DNA of 64,000 nt from Chlorocebus sabaeus (taxonomy: Eukaryota; Chordata; Mammalia; Primates; Cercopithecidae): assembly GCF_047675955.1 (NCBI RefSeq), contig NC_132912.1, forward strand, positions 22,046,500 through 22,110,499, read 5' to 3'. This document shows positions 1-11,500 of this stretch, one piece after another (the first letter of the stretch is position 1; every line of letters starts with the position of its first letter). Made by a program: the position numbers and the translations under genes. The notes beneath the pieces were generated by a model. It searched no databases. It was not told where the DNA came from and saw only the letters and a program-made list of their open reading frames with translations.

Positions 1-179
1 GTACAAAGCCTTTCCTTTTCCCAGGTCTGTATCCGCACCCTGGAATTCACAGAGGGATATTTATCAAGACAGTGTAGATCAGGCCAAATCTTAGAGTCAT
101 TCCTGAGTCCTTATTCTCTTTTCCCTCCCATTCAATTCAGCAGCAAATCATGTCTTCTCTAACCTCAAAATTTTCCCAG

Positions 180-800
180 AATCTGACCATTTCTCCACAA
201 CTATCACCCTAATCCCTGCCACCATCAACTCTCATCTGGTCTTTCTGGTTCCACCCTTGCCTCCTCTCACCTAATCTCCACAGAAATGTTTCTAAAATAT
301 AACTCAGATTGTTTCATTCCTCTTCCCCAAACCCTCTAATCATTCATGCAGAGGAAAATCCCAGGTCCTTACCATCTAAGCCCTCTGGTGTCCTATACTC
401 TTCCCCTTGTTCCCTCAGCCCCAGCCAAAGTGGCCTTGCTGTCCTTCAAACCTGTCAATCCTGCTCCCACTTCCCACTTAATATTTGTTGGTATGTCTGT
501 CTGGAATGTTCTTCTCCCAGATAACAAAGTGGTTTCAATTTTACTACTTCCTTCACGTTGCTGCCCAAATATAATATTACTAGAAAAGCATTTCCTGACT
601 CTCCTTAATGATCTCATCTTACTTAGTGGTCATATTACCACCTCCCATTATATTTCATATTTATATGTGGATTGGATGCTTCCCCCTCCTAGAAGGTAAA
701 CTCATGAAAGCAGACTTTATGTATCTTGTTTACAGCTGCATCCTCAATGTCTAAAACAGTGCCTGACGCTGAGTAGTTTCAAATTTGTTGAGTGAATAAA
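180..800 (+). repeat. L2 LINE 3' end
   Basis: The stretch follows the typical L2 3' layout: pyrimidine-rich sequence about livestock-like 'ccaaaccctc' and 'tgtctggaatgttcttctcc', a purine turn at 'ctcatgaaagcagactttatgt', and the closing 'cagtgcctgacgctgag' followed by 'ttgttgagtgaataaatga'. The divergence fits an element older than the primate radiation. The frames read through it are not conserved coding sequence. Bases 1-179 and 801-1052 flank it and show nothing I recognise. Confidence 0.8.
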
Positions 801-1097
801 TGACTTTTTGCTGCTCTAAAAGTTTCTCAAATATGTGAGCTTCTTGAGTATTATTCTTATATTTATTAGATTATATGTTTTGCTGTGTATAAGAAACAGG
901 TTAGAAAGAGAGAAAATAATTTACTTATTTATTACTCAAGAGTCTGGAGGTAGGAGATTTAGATTCCAGTGTCTGCTTGTTACCAAGTTCTAAAGTCACT
1001 TCCACATTTTTAGATATCTTTATAGCAATGCCCCATTCCTTGATACCAGTTTTCCATTTTAGTCTGTTTCCACATTGCTATTTAAAAAATACCTGAA

Positions 1098-1409
1098 GGC
1101 AGGGCAAGGTAGCTCATGCCTGTAATCCTACCACTTTGGGAGGCTGAGGTGGGTGGATCATTTGAGGTCAGGAGTTTGAGACCAGCCTGACCAATATGGT
1201 GAAACCCCATCTCTACTAAAAATACAAAAAAATTAGCCAGGCATGGTGGCATGTGCCTGTAGTTCCAGCTACCGGGGAGGCTGAGACAGGAGAATTGCTT
1301 GAACCCAGGAGGCAAAGGTTGCAGTGAACCGAGATTGTGCCACTGCACTCCAGCCTGGGCAACAAAGTGAGACTCTATCTCAAAAACAAACAAACAAACA
1401 AACAAAAAC
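1098..1409 (+). mobile_element. Alu (S-type) inside the MST-like LTR
   Basis: This is a full dimeric Alu with both monomers, the A-rich linker 'aaaaatacaaaaaaatta' and a tail of AAAC units. It is bracketed by near-identical copies of 'aaaaatacctga' (1083-1095) and 'aaaaacacctga' (about 1409-1420), which I read as the target-site duplication. The words 'gaggtcaggagtttgagacc' and 'ggaggcaaaggttgcagtga' fit the S group. Confidence 0.93.
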
Positions 1410-1462
1410 AAAAACACCTGAGACTGGGTAATTTATAAAGAAAAGAGGTTTAATTGGCTCAC

Positions 1463-1817
1463 TGATATGGTTTGGCTGTATCCCCACCCAAATCTCATCT
1501 TGAATTCCCTTATGTTGTGGGAGGGACCCAGTGGGAGGTAACTGAATCATGGGGGCAAGTCTTTCCCATGCTGTTCTCATGGTAGTGAATAAATCTCACG
1601 AGATCTGATGGTTTTATAAAGAGGAGTTCCCCTGTTCAAGCTCTCTCTCTTTGCCTGCTGCCATCCATTAAGACATGACTTGCTTCTCCTTGCCTTCCGC
1701 CATGATTGTAAGGCCTCCTCAGCCATGTGGAACTGTGAGTCCGTTAAACCTTTTAACTGTATAAATTACTCAGTCTCAGGGATGTCTTTATTAGCAGTGT
1801 GAAAATGGACTAATACA
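1463..1817 (+). mobile_element. THE1-type solo LTR with exact 5-bp TSD
   Basis: The LTR starts 'tgatatggtttggctgt' and ends 'ggactaataca'. It carries the hallmark THE1 words 'gtgggagggacccagtggg', 'gaatcatgggggcaagtc' and 'tctcacgagatctgatggtt'. It is flanked by ctcac at 1458-1462 and ctcac at 1818-1822, the 5-bp duplication expected of a MaLR insertion. Removing the LTR and one repeat rejoins the host LTR seamlessly ('ggctcac' to 'agttcagcag'). No internal region is left, so it is a solitary LTR. Confidence 0.93.
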
Positions 1818-1998
1818 CTCACAGTTCAGCAGTCTGTACAGGAAGCATGGTGGCTTCTGCCTCTGGGGAGGCCTGAGGGATCTTTTACTCAGGAGATTTG
1901 TCCAAGTAACGAGGCTTCCTCTAATTTGTTACTATGATTTCAAAAGTGTGTTGTCCTTTACTGAATGATCCACGATAGGTCTCTATTATATCTATTTT

Positions 1999-2013
1999 AT
2001 ATATATATATATT
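1999..2013. repeat. Short (TA)n run
   Basis: A run of about seven TA units sits in an otherwise unassigned gap (1891-2133) between the nested LTR cluster and the next Alu monomer. It is likely length-variable but small. Confidence 0.7.
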
Positions 2014-2133
2014 TATTCCAAGCAGCAGGAAGGAGGAAGAGGTGGGAAAGCCACATATAGACTCTATTTAAGGATACATTCTGTAAATTGTACAAAACAT
2101 TTCCACTCACTTCTCATTGTAAAATTGTATCAG

Positions 2134-2279
2134 GGCCGGGTGTGGTAGCTCATACCTGTAATCCCAGCAGTTTGGGAGGCCAAAGAGGGAGGATTGTTTG
2201 AGCCCAGGAATTCAAGACCAGACTGGGCAACATGGCCAGACTCTGTCTCTGCAAAAAAATAAGAACAAAAAGAACAAAA
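2134..2279 (+). mobile_element. Alu left monomer (FLAM/AluJ-like)
   Basis: Only the left arm is present: 'gggtgtggtagctcatacc', 'aggaattcaagaccagact', then an A-rich end 'gcaaaaaaataagaaca'. No right arm follows. It is either a free left Alu monomer or a truncated old AluJ. Confidence 0.8.
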
Positions 2280-5106
2280 CTTAGTCTGCTGTGGAGGCTG
2301 CAGTCTTTCTTCTCAGTAGCCTTATGCCCAGCTAATAATCAGTATCTCTATTTCAGTAAGGGAGGATCAAATATGCATTGGGAGGGGGTAAGTCTTTGTT
2401 GTGGTTCTCTATATATTTTTTTCTCCTTATTTCAAAAGAATGTAGCCAAACCTAGGAGTCCTGATTTTTGGCCCAAGTGCTGGAGGAACTGCCTGGACAG
2501 TCGATATTCCTTTGCTATAGTAAGATGCTAGGAAACTGCCTTTTCATTGAATTGAGTTTATTAATCAAATTGATAATTCACTTTCTTCAGATTTACATTC
2601 CAAAAGAAATGGAAGTGTTTTCTGAATATTTGAAATTATCTTCCTTGGTTTGCATGGCTTAGTACCTGATATCCTCTGAAATAGCCATTCTGGGTTAGCT
2701 TCATGGGCCTGTGACCCATGCGGTTACAAGGGCCCCACACTGGGTCAATGCTCTTCTCTCTCCATCTTGCAATTCTTAATAATGTTATATTTGATTCTGT
2801 GCTTTGTAAGTGAAGTCCAAAAGGGAAAATGCAGCGTGCACCTGAGTGGAGGCTGTATACATGTAATATACATGCCATCACTGGCTGACCTGTTTGCATA
2901 TAGAGTTGAGATACCCATGAACACAGAATGCCAGTGGACATTCAATGGATGGGAATTGTGAGACTCAAAGCGCATATAAGTAAGCGTTCTATATGTCTTG
3001 ACTGAGTGTGCTAGGCACTGGCAGCCCTGGGAAGCCAAGCTTTGTGTTCAAACCTTGCCTCACTTTGAATCCTGAAAGAAGGCTGTCGTGTTCCAAGCAA
3101 CACAAATAACTGACTAACTGTATGATATCCTATCTTACTTGTGTTACTTCTCCATGTGAGCCAACTACTTTTCCTGAAAATGATGATGTACAAGAAAGGG
3201 AAAGATAGTTCCTTTTCCTTTCAGTTCTTCTTAACATCAGTAAGTCAAAAGTAGAAAGTGTTGGTAGAACATGCAGGTATTAAGAAGCGAAATAAAAACA
3301 GTTGAGTTAATTTTGTATGGTGTTGTTCTGGTAAGAACAAAATACATAGGCATGTGATAACTACAAAATACAAATTGTGTAAGTTCAGCAATTCTGCATA
3401 CAAATTAAATGCTCTTATATTTACATTTAAACTGGCTATGCACAATATAAAGATGAATGCTAAATCCATGCTAACAATTTACAATTTTAATTTTTCTTTA
3501 CTTAAAGTGATGTTTTCTTTACTTAAAGTAAAAAATAAAAAGCACCATGACCTGTTGAGAGAGCGAGACTGCAGAAGACAGGGAAAGCTTTATAGTATTT
3601 TACCATCTTTTATGGTACCTTTCTCTCTTGCTTTTTGAATAAGCCCTGCATTTTCATTTTGCAGTGGACTTTGCCAATTATGCAGCCAGCTCTGTATCCA
3701 TTTTAGTTAAACCCTGCATAAATTTCAGTCTGTTCTTAGCCACCTTGTCCCATGCCAAAGGGCATTTCACAGCCATGGTGTTATTCTTTCTCAAGCCTCT
3801 CTGCTTTTATGGTCATTTTCTCGCCTATCGGAAACCCCTGGATGTATTAAAGGGGATCTATTGCCTTGAACTGAGTGAGAGCTGCTCTAAGAACACTCTG
3901 GCTACACCCAAGCTCTGTACTGTGTAGTGTTCAGTAACTCATTACTCTTGCTTTGCTTTTCTGATTTGCCAAGAGTTTAATTGTTCATTTTGTGGATCCA
4001 ACGGTTATTTCATTTCCTTGCTTGTTTTTCTATATAATTATTATAAAGAAACCACTTTAAAATATCAAACCTCTCTAAATGACACGCCATCCATCTCCAA
4101 GTTTGAGCCATAAGCCTAATCATCTCAGGGAAAGAGATCACAGGTAGATAATAAATAGGGCATTGCCCAGCTTTATGTCCTAAGGATGACTTCTTTTTTG
4201 AATTGAAAGAGAGAGATAGACAGAGAGAGAGAGAAAGAGATTTGAGTGCTGGGATTTTTTAAAAGAGATCAGGGACTTTCAAATGCATATATTATCTATT
4301 GATACATAATAGGACCAGTTATTACAAATTACCCAGTGAAGAAAGTCTTGTACTGATATAAAGCAAAGAAAGGAAGCCTGCCCTATCTGGCTATGGTAGG
4401 TGAAGATCTATTGCAGTTGGTGGAGTGGAACAGAAAAAAAAACAACTTTAATTTGGGGGTAGGGACAGAAATATATCTTGAGTTTGGCCCATTAGAGGTT
4501 TCTTTCAGATGCGAGAGGGATAGCAGGACTTGTGTAGAGACCCAGGTTTACAGCTCCTGCCTAAGACTACAGGTGAACTAGAACAATAGAAAATGTCCCT
4601 TACTACAAGGCTAGCACGTGCTGACCAACAGTCGACTTCTAAGGGAAGCTCATGAGAATGGAAAGAGATCTTCTCTGATGCACAGGCACAAAAAGAAAAT
4701 CTGAAGCTGAGGCTGCAGCTGTCATTACAAACAAACAAACAAATAAAAACCCTCTGGTAAATCAGCCCCCAAACCTCCACCCTAAACCCAAGTTAATTCC
4801 AGAGGGATTTAGAATTGAGAGTGGCACATTGAAAATAACTGTAGTAATGACAAAACTTAAACTTAGGCTATCTCATAACTAGATTGATTGAGCACCCCAC
4901 ACTAATTGCCTAGTAAAGATGAGGCATGCCTATTTCCAGGCACAAACAGTGTTTGCCTCAGTCTCTACTGTCCTGCACATGATGTCTTTTTCAATAGAAG
5001 AATAAGAAACACTACCCTGTGAAGAAACAAAACAGTCAACAAAACTAGGCTTAGATATGTCACACATGTTGGAATTATCACTCAGGGAATTAAAGATAGT
5101 GATGAC
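2280..5106. other. Gene-free stretch, largely unassigned
   Basis: I see no exon or RNA gene here. A purine-rich patch of GA units lies at 4205-4243. The words around 2695-2785 ('cccatgcggttacaagggc') and 3625-3700 ('ctgcattttcattttgcag', 'gccaattatgcagccagc') remind me of one dispersed mammalian repeat interrupted in the middle, but I cannot name it. Frames up to 101 codons are not supported by motif or codon pattern. Confidence 0.5.
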
Positions 5107-5450
5107 TGGCCAGGCACAGTAGCTCATTCCTGTAATCCTAGCACTTTGGAAAGCTGGGGTGGGAGGATCGCTTTAGGCCAGAAGTTTGAAGCCAACCTGG
5201 TCAACATGGCAAGATCCTGTCTCTACAAGAAAAAAAAAAATTAAAAATTAGCCAGGTGTTCCCCATCATCCTGAAGCAGCTGGATTGACAGGGTGGTGGA
5301 CCAGGCATGGTGGTGTGTGCCTGTAGTCATAGCTACCAGGGAGGCTGAGGTGGAAGGACTGATGGAACCCAAAAGTTTGAGGCTGCAATGAGTTATGATG
5401 GCACCACTCCACTTCAGCCTCAATGACAGATACTCATTTCAGTAAAGAGA
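5107..5450 (+). mobile_element. Old Alu (J-type) carrying a 49-bp insert
   Basis: The left arm runs from 'ggccaggcacagtagctc' through the A-rich linker at 5230-5250. The right arm resumes at 'tggtggtgtgtgcctgtag'. Between them, 5259-5307 is not Alu. It ends in a partial copy of the Alu word 'ccaggca' that also precedes it. High divergence and loss of CpG fit AluJ. The insert is discussed as a finding. Confidence 0.85.
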
Positions 5451-5454
5451 TAAA

Positions 5455-6050
5455 AATTACAAAAACAAATGAAATGGAAATGGTTGGTAGCATGTTAACA
5501 GAGATGAAGAATACCTTTGAGAGGTTTATCAGCAGACTCAGTTAAATAATCACTAAATGTGAAGATGAGTTAATAAAAATTTCCCAAAATAAAACACTGA
5601 GAAGGGAGCAAAAAAGAAAATGTAGAGCATGCAAGCATTGTGAGGGAAAAAAATCAAGCATCTATTTGGAATCCCAGAAGAAGAAGAGTGAGGGAACAGG
5701 GCAGAATAAGTACATGAGGAAATGATGGCTGAGAATTTTCCAAAATTAATGAGATACCAAATCAACACTCTAGGAGTCTCAGTGAACACCAGTAAGTATA
5801 TGTAAGAAAACAAAATGAAACAGGAATCACAGATACATAAGTGTCATATTCAATTGCCAGAAACCAACAAAAAAGAGAAAAATTTTGAAGCTAGCTAGAG
5901 GAAAAATAATACGCATTACGTACAGAAAAAACGTAAAAATTATAGTGGACTTCTAGTCAGAAACTATGCAGACCAATTGACAATAAAGTGACATTGCTAT
6001 AACACTAAAAGAAAAAAGAAAACTATCAACCCAGATCTTCCTTCACTGAT
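5455..6050 (+). mobile_element. L1M fragment, ORF1 region
   Basis: Degenerate sense-strand L1 ORF1 sequence is recognisable by 'tggctgagaattttccaaaa', 'tctcagtgaacaccagtaag', 'aattgccagaaaccaac' and 'atgcagaccaattgacaat', ending at 'actatcaacccagatcttc'. No open frame survives. It is 5' and 3' truncated; 6051-6549 shows no recognisable feature. Confidence 0.75.
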
Positions 6051-6549
6051 TCAATAAATGAGTCAATAATACTAATGTGATAACAAGGTAAGTCAAGTAA
6101 TACTTTCAACAGTCATGTATTCTGGAGTAATTACTTTCTTTTTTTAAATTTAGTGCTAAATATCCTTTTTTGAGTACTATTATGAATTCATGAAGTTTTC
6201 TATAAAACCTATGTCACATGTAATCATTATTTTCTTTGATGTTCTAATTGTTTTATCCTAGCCAATGTTTACTTCTTTTAGTTGCTTAGTGGATCCTCTG
6301 GATCCAGCTTTATAATATGAAAATTTTCTTTCTTTCTGACCTGATAAGGTATCCCAGACTTATATTATACCTTCTGTGCATCAGATACAGAATCAGTCAT
6401 TTTTTTCAAGGATTCTGGGTTCATATAATGGAAAATGGTATTAAGGACCAAATTTCAGACCTTAGAGGAACAGATCCAGTTTGTGTTGAAGATGTTAGAT
6501 TACTCCCAGGCCATTTCAGTGGGCAGAGCTAGAATATATCTATATCTTC

Positions 6550-7560
6550 ATCTATTTTTAACTTTTTATTTGGAAAAAAATCATATTTGAATAAAATTTC
6601 AAGACTTATACAATAAGTCTTATATACCTTTTTTCTAAATTAACCAATTGTTAACATTTGGTCACATTTGCTTTATCACTCTCTTATTTTATGTGTACAT
6701 ATATTTATTAACATTATAGTGTCAATATTATTAAGCGGAACTTAATGAGATATTAAGATACTAAGTTACAGAGACCATAAACATTAACCCCTAAATACTT
6801 CAGTATATTCTTCTTCAGAATAAGAACATTATTTTACATTATTAGAATATAGTGAAATCCAGGAAATTTAACATTGACACAATACTTTTATCTATGGTAA
6901 ATTCCATGTTTAAATTTTCCAAAATGTCTTAACAATATCCTTCATAGCAATTTTTTTTTCCTAATTCAGGAGCCAGATCAGGATTATGCATTGTATTTAG
7001 TAACCACGTATTTTGATCTCCTTTAATCTGGAACAATTCCTGAACCTTTCTTTGTTTTCCTGTCATTGGCATTTTTGAAGAATGAAAGCCAGTTACTTTG
7101 TAGCTTGTTTTTACACTTAGGTCTGCTTGACTGTTTTCTCATGTTTAAATGGAAGATTATGCATTTTGATAGGAATTTTACATTAACAATGACATAATCT
7201 TTTGATGCATCACAACTAAACCTGGTTCCCATTATTGGTGATGTTAAGTTGAATCAAATTCAGTTAAGGTGGAGACTACCAGATTTCTTCCCTATGGTTC
7301 CTGTGTTCTTCTCTGTAGCTAATAATCTCTGAGGAGATGCTTCGAGACTATGTAAAAATCCTGCACCCCTTAAACTACCAACCAATAGTTTTAGCAACCA
7401 TTGATGGATTTTTTTCACTAAATAATTACCATGATGGTTGCAAAATGGTGGGTTTTCTAACTCTGTGATTCCTTCTGCATTTATTAATTGACATTCCATT
7501 GAAAAGAGCTTTTCATTCCTGCTTCCCCCACTGCTTGCTTTTCCTCCTTGCTTTTCTTTA
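6550..7560 (-). repeat. Probable ancient L1-lineage 3' fragment
   Basis: Words such as 'ccaattgttaacatttgg', 'ctcctttaatctggaacaat', 'ttggtgatgttaagttgaat', 'gagactatgtaaaaatcctg' and 'ccatgatggttgcaaaatgg' occur in this order in a widespread old mammalian LINE 3' region that I have seen in antisense. The exact family is uncertain. No frame is conserved. It fades into unassigned sequence (7561-8089). Confidence 0.5.
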
Positions 7561-8089
7561 GTATGAATTTAAGAAAGTGATACATTCCCTCAACAGGGTT
7601 TAGCCCAAGTTCATTTCTCTTGGACCATGGAATACCTCACCGGTCACTGAAAGCCTCATGTCTTTTGACTGTCAGAGATTCTGCATGAATAATCCTTGGA
7701 CGTGAAGCTACATGTATCAAATCTATGCTTCTCTTCTGGGGCATTAGGGGGTGGCGAGTTACGTAATTCTAATGTTAAATATTCAAGACACACACTAATA
7801 AAACTAGCACATTAGTAAGAGGGCTACGTATATTTGGAAATAGTCTTGATTTATAAATAATTGGCATGGTAAACAATTATGCTGCTCACTGCAATGCTGT
7901 TTCCATGCCAATGAACAAGTATTTTCTTCTCTTTTCATTTTCTTCTTGATGATTTTAAAAAGTACTCTGCCTTGAATTTGGTTGTTTCTGTTAACTCTTT
8001 GGTAGACATTAGTTTGCAATACAAACCTAAAACATGAGTTTAAGAAAGTCTGAATATATTTTTAGCATGCAGTGGATGTTGTGGTCAAT

Positions 8090-8420
8090 ACTCAGGCACC
8101 CCCACCATCCCCACCACACGCCAGCTCTCAGTGGCATCCCCGCTGGGAACTGCCCTCAGCTGAGCCCTCTACCTTCCTTCCTGGAACAGCCTATAGAGGA
8201 AGACTGGACAAGTCAGGAGACTAACTTAAGTCAGGAGAACCCTAAAGGGCCCTCCCAGCTCCACAGCTACCTGTGGGGCTGTACCACATCTCTGCTTCTC
8301 CCACAGCCCAGTCCTATTTCCTTCACTTTTCCCACAGGTTTTGGGGCCCAGGGCCCTCCTCAACAAATGACTGTACATAAATCTCCATTTCAGTCTGTTT
8401 CCCAGGGAAACTGACCTTAG
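8090..8420 (+). repeat. Possible degenerate LTR
   Basis: This is a locally GC-richer segment ending in 'cataaatctccatttcagtc', then 'gtttcccagggaaactgacc'. That closing resembles the 3' end of several ERVL-type LTRs ('cttctggggaacccgacct'-like). The internal part is not recognised. The 126-codon frame across it is probably fortuitous. Unassigned sequence follows at 8421-8955. Confidence 0.3.
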
Positions 8421-8959
8421 TTAGCTTTTGAAGAACCGAATCTGAAAAACAGTCCTATTAATATTTTAGTATATTTTTGTATGTCACTCAGAAGCCTATT
8501 TTATTTACCTGATTACAGGAAGAGATAATTTGGGGTTGAATTTTTGTTTGTTTGTTTCACATCACAATAGAAGAGTATTTTTGGAAAATGTGAAAATAAA
8601 TACAACTCCGAACTCAGTTTTAAAATGGGTTGCCAGTATAATATTATATTTAGAAACTAAAAGGTGTTCTCTATGTATTCTTTTTTTAAACCTCTAAAAA
8701 CAGAGCAATAAACATTTGAAAACTAATTTGTGAAAGAAAGAGACAGAACTGAAAGTAAAGTTGTAGAATTGGTGGCAATTAGCTAAACATTATCACTGTT
8801 CAGGTTCAAGTATGAAAAATACTTTACATAAAATATATATATTTAGTTTTTTAAATTCTAGGATTCACACTACTCTACAATTTAACCATCAGATAGGAAA
8901 GTAACTAATGAAATATTGACTATTAAGAAGGATGTCCCACTTTATACATATTTATTTTC

Positions 8960-9135
8960 CTAACTATATCATGAGGTAAACATTATTATCCCGATTTTAT
9001 GGAAAAGAACACGGAGGTTCAGAGACATTAAGTAATTTTTTCAGGTCACTAAAATAGTAAGTGGTGGGAGTCCCAATTCAACTCAGGTCTGCCTGATTTT
9101 AGAATTCACATTCCTGATCTAACTCCACAGGGTGT
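8960..9135 (-). repeat. MIR SINE
   Basis: In antisense the MIR core reads through 'cattattatcccgattttat', 'ggttcagagacattaagtaa', 'gtcactaaaatagtaagtgg' and 'aactcaggtctgcctga'. These match the conserved tRNA-derived and core parts of MIR. The element is truncated, with normal MIR divergence. Confidence 0.85.
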
Positions 9136-9639
9136 GTTTTCTGGTTTCTAAACTTAAGGATGGGCTAGGCCAGAGGACAGAGTCTGGTTCTGGGATGACA
9201 ATGGGTGAGAATTATGACTTTGATTAGTCTGGAGCATCTTTTATTTAGGTTTGCCCCAGTGGCAAGTTGCAGAAGACGCTGAAATAAGTGGTCAGGCGAG
9301 CGGACGTAGCAGCTGGCGCCTTCCTTATTTTTTGTGGAGACATAGTAGAGGCTCCAAGGGCTGGGCAAGCTGTGAGGGAGATATTCGCCTGGTTGGTGGT
9401 GCATCAAACTATGTGCTTGCTGCCTTTATACCACCAGTCATGTTGGCATTCAGCAAGCACAGACAACTTATTCTACTAATTATGGTAGTAATTCCACCAC
9501 TGACGAGACCATGTTGATGTTCTGAGCCTTGGAATTCTCTGCCAACACTGGGCATTGTACTCTCATCTCTCTCAAGGTCTCAGGGGGAAGGAAGTTTTTA
9601 CATGTGTCCACTTGGACCACCCTGTCCATAGCCGCCCTT
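9136..9639. other. Unassigned single-copy-like stretch with a CpG cluster
   Basis: No repeat is recognised. A short cluster of CpG dinucleotides lies at about 9294-9322 in otherwise CpG-poor DNA. Overlapping frames of 88 and 63 codons on the plus strand and 80 on the minus strand have no visible motif. It may be unique intergenic or intronic sequence. Confidence 0.45.
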
Positions 9640-9654
9640 AAGAAGGCAGGACTC

Positions 9655-9817
9655 AGACTGGACATGGTGGCTCACACCTGTAATCTCAGGACTTTGGGAG
9701 GTTGAGGTGGGAGGATTGCTTGAAGCTAGAAGTTTGAGACCAGCCTGGGTGACATAGTGAGACCCTGTCTTACCAGTCCCCATACCTCTCCCCAGTAAAC
9801 AAATAAATAAAATAAAT
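9655..9817 (+). mobile_element. Alu monomer with clear TSD
   Basis: A left-arm-only Alu ('tggacatggtggctcacacc' to 'gacatagtgagaccctgtct') is followed by a tail of AAAT units. Direct repeats flank it: 'aagaaggcaggactc' at 9640-9654 and 'aagaaggcatgactc' at 9818-9832, 14 of 15 identical. The intact flanks show that the monomer inserted as such rather than being the remnant of a broken dimer. Confidence 0.9.
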
Positions 9818-9832
9818 AAGAAGGCATGACTC

Positions 9833-10359
9833 CTAGTCATTTGGCTAAACTATCACCTCTATAACTACAGTTCAAAGACTTCATATGCCAAATGGAATAT
9901 CTGTATAAATAAGTGATTTAAGTTACTTAGAACAATAATTTTTGGTCAAATTTTATTATGTGAGGATAATTAAAATATATTAATTAAAATAAAAATAAAT
10001 TAATTAAAATATATCAGTCACAATGGCCCAGTGCTAAGAGGATAAATTCACAAAATTTTAAAGTTTTAAAATGTGGGTGTAATAACATATCATCATATGA
10101 TTTAATGTGCAGGGGGAAAATTGTGACTCTGTTTAGATTCTTCCTTGGTCTAGAACTTAGTCAAAATAAAGTGGAGATCTGAGGCAAGTGAGGACACAAA
10201 GAAAGTGAAGATGTCTTAGTACTGTGTTTCACACATAGTTGTAACCTACCTTTAGAGATAGTAAAGCAAAACATTAGAATGATTTAGATTGTTTAGCTGG
10301 CAGAAAATAAAACAGATGATATTCTGTTCTTAATTTGCAATGTTAAGAAAGGTAGAAGA
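9833..10359. other. AT-rich stretch without recognised features
   Basis: The stretch includes a low-complexity AT block at about 9965-10015 built from 'taattaaaatatat' units. I see no gene or assignable repeat. Confidence 0.5.
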
Positions 10360-10367
10360 GCATACAT

Positions 10368-10632
10368 CTTTTTTTTTTTTTTTGAGACGGAGTCTCGCTC
10401 TGTCACCCAGGCTAGAGTGCAGTGCCGCGATCTCGGCTCACTGTAACCCCTGCCTCCGGGTTCAAGTGATTCTTCTGCCTTAGCCTCCGGAGTAGCTGGG
10501 ACTACAGGCATGTGCCACCATGGGAGGTTTCACTGTGTTATCCAGGATGGTCTCCATCTCCTGATCTCGTGATCCACCCGCCTCAGCCTCCCAAAGTGCT
10601 GGGATTACAGGTGTGAGCCACCGTGCCCAGCC
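10368..10632 (-). mobile_element. Alu (Sc-like) with an internal deletion
   Basis: This is antisense Alu with a poly-T start. It retains many CpGs and the word 'gatctcgtgatccacccg', which points to AluSc or an S/Y intermediate. About 35 bp including the usual linker is missing: 'gtgccaccatggg' jumps straight to 'aggtttcactgtg'. Flanks share 'gcatacatctt' at 10360-10370 and within 10633-10646, the target-site duplication. Confidence 0.92.
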
Positions 10633-10739
10633 AAGCATACATCTTTTAAGTCCACATTCTTTCTTTCCATTCCTCAGCAGAAATTATGCTTAAACCATAG
10701 GAAAAGGGACTCAACTGGTAAATAAATGATCAGACATGA

Positions 10740-11500
10740 TGATTTTTATTCTTAAAATTGTCTTTCCTTATTATAAAAGTAATACATACCATGTAGAAAG
10801 TTAGGAAAATATTGACGAACATGAAAAGAGAATAAAGGTTGCTCAGATTGTACTCAACAAAAGATAATTAACATTTTGGTGTATTTCTTTTTTTTCTATC
10901 TTTTCAATTTTGATTAGGTAATACATTCACATGGTTCAAAAATTCGAAGTTACAAAAAACATACCCCAGTCACCTAGGCATGGAGTTCTGCCACCTGGAA
11001 ACAAGCAAGGTATATTTCTCAAGTATTTTTCCACATCATTCCAGAGCTAGTGTGTGTAAATAAAACATACACATGTAGTTTTCCCTTTTTCTTTTTTTCA
11101 GAAACTATAGCATACTATACACACTGTTGTGCAACTTATTATTATTTTTTACTTAACCATAAATCTTTGAGATTTTTCATATCAATCTACAAAGGGCTTT
11201 CTCTCTCTCTCTCTCTCTCTTTTTTTTTTTTTGTTTTACTTCTGGGTATCATCCAGTTGTATAGATACATCAGGATTTATCTGAGAAATTTCATTTTCAT
11301 GGATATTCATATTTTTCAGAATTTTTGCAATTACAAATAATACTACCATGAATTACCCTATTCCTGTGCTATTTTTCACCTGTATATTGTTTGGATAAGT
11401 TCCTACTCTGAAAATACTAGGTAAAAAAAAAGTTGGCTAGATACTGCCAAATTGCCCTCCAGAAAGGTTCTAAATTATTTTCAATCCATATTTTCTTTTA
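10740..11500 (-). mobile_element. L1M 3' region, antisense
   Basis: Antisense landmarks include 'ttttcatatcaatctacaaa', 'tttttgcaattacaaataat', 'ttggataagttcctactctg' and 'atactgccaaattgccctcc', 'agaaaggttctaaattattt'. Together these mark the ORF2 end and 3' UTR of an old L1M. A (CT)n run at 11203-11220 followed by a T run interrupts it. Confidence 0.65.

Larger units (their letters stand above)
1053..1890 (-). mobile_element. MST/THE1-like MaLR LTR, split in three
   Basis: Reading antisense, the LTR begins near 'agtctgtttccacattgct' and continues with 'gagactgggtaatttata' and 'gaaaagaggtttaattggc', then 'ctgtacaggaagcatggtgg'. It is present only at about 1053-1097, 1416-1462 and 1823-1890, because an Alu and a THE1 LTR landed inside it. 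The far end stops abruptly after 'ggggaggcctgag', so roughly the 5' half of the LTR is missing. Confidence 0.75.

Noticed and set aside
346..699. 117-codon plus-strand frame
   Set aside because: It lies within an L2 3' end and is not conserved coding sequence.
1082..1417. 111-codon minus-strand frame and similar frames at other Alus
   Set aside because: These are the well-known antisense Alu translations (for example 'GVQWHNLGSLQPLPPGF'), not genes.
8034..8414. 126-codon plus-strand frame with proline-rich composition
   Set aside because: No domain, no splice context, and the region looks like a decayed LTR end.
9251..9517. 88-codon frame in a CpG-containing patch
   Set aside because: Overlapping open frames on both strands and no recognisable motif; open length is within chance.
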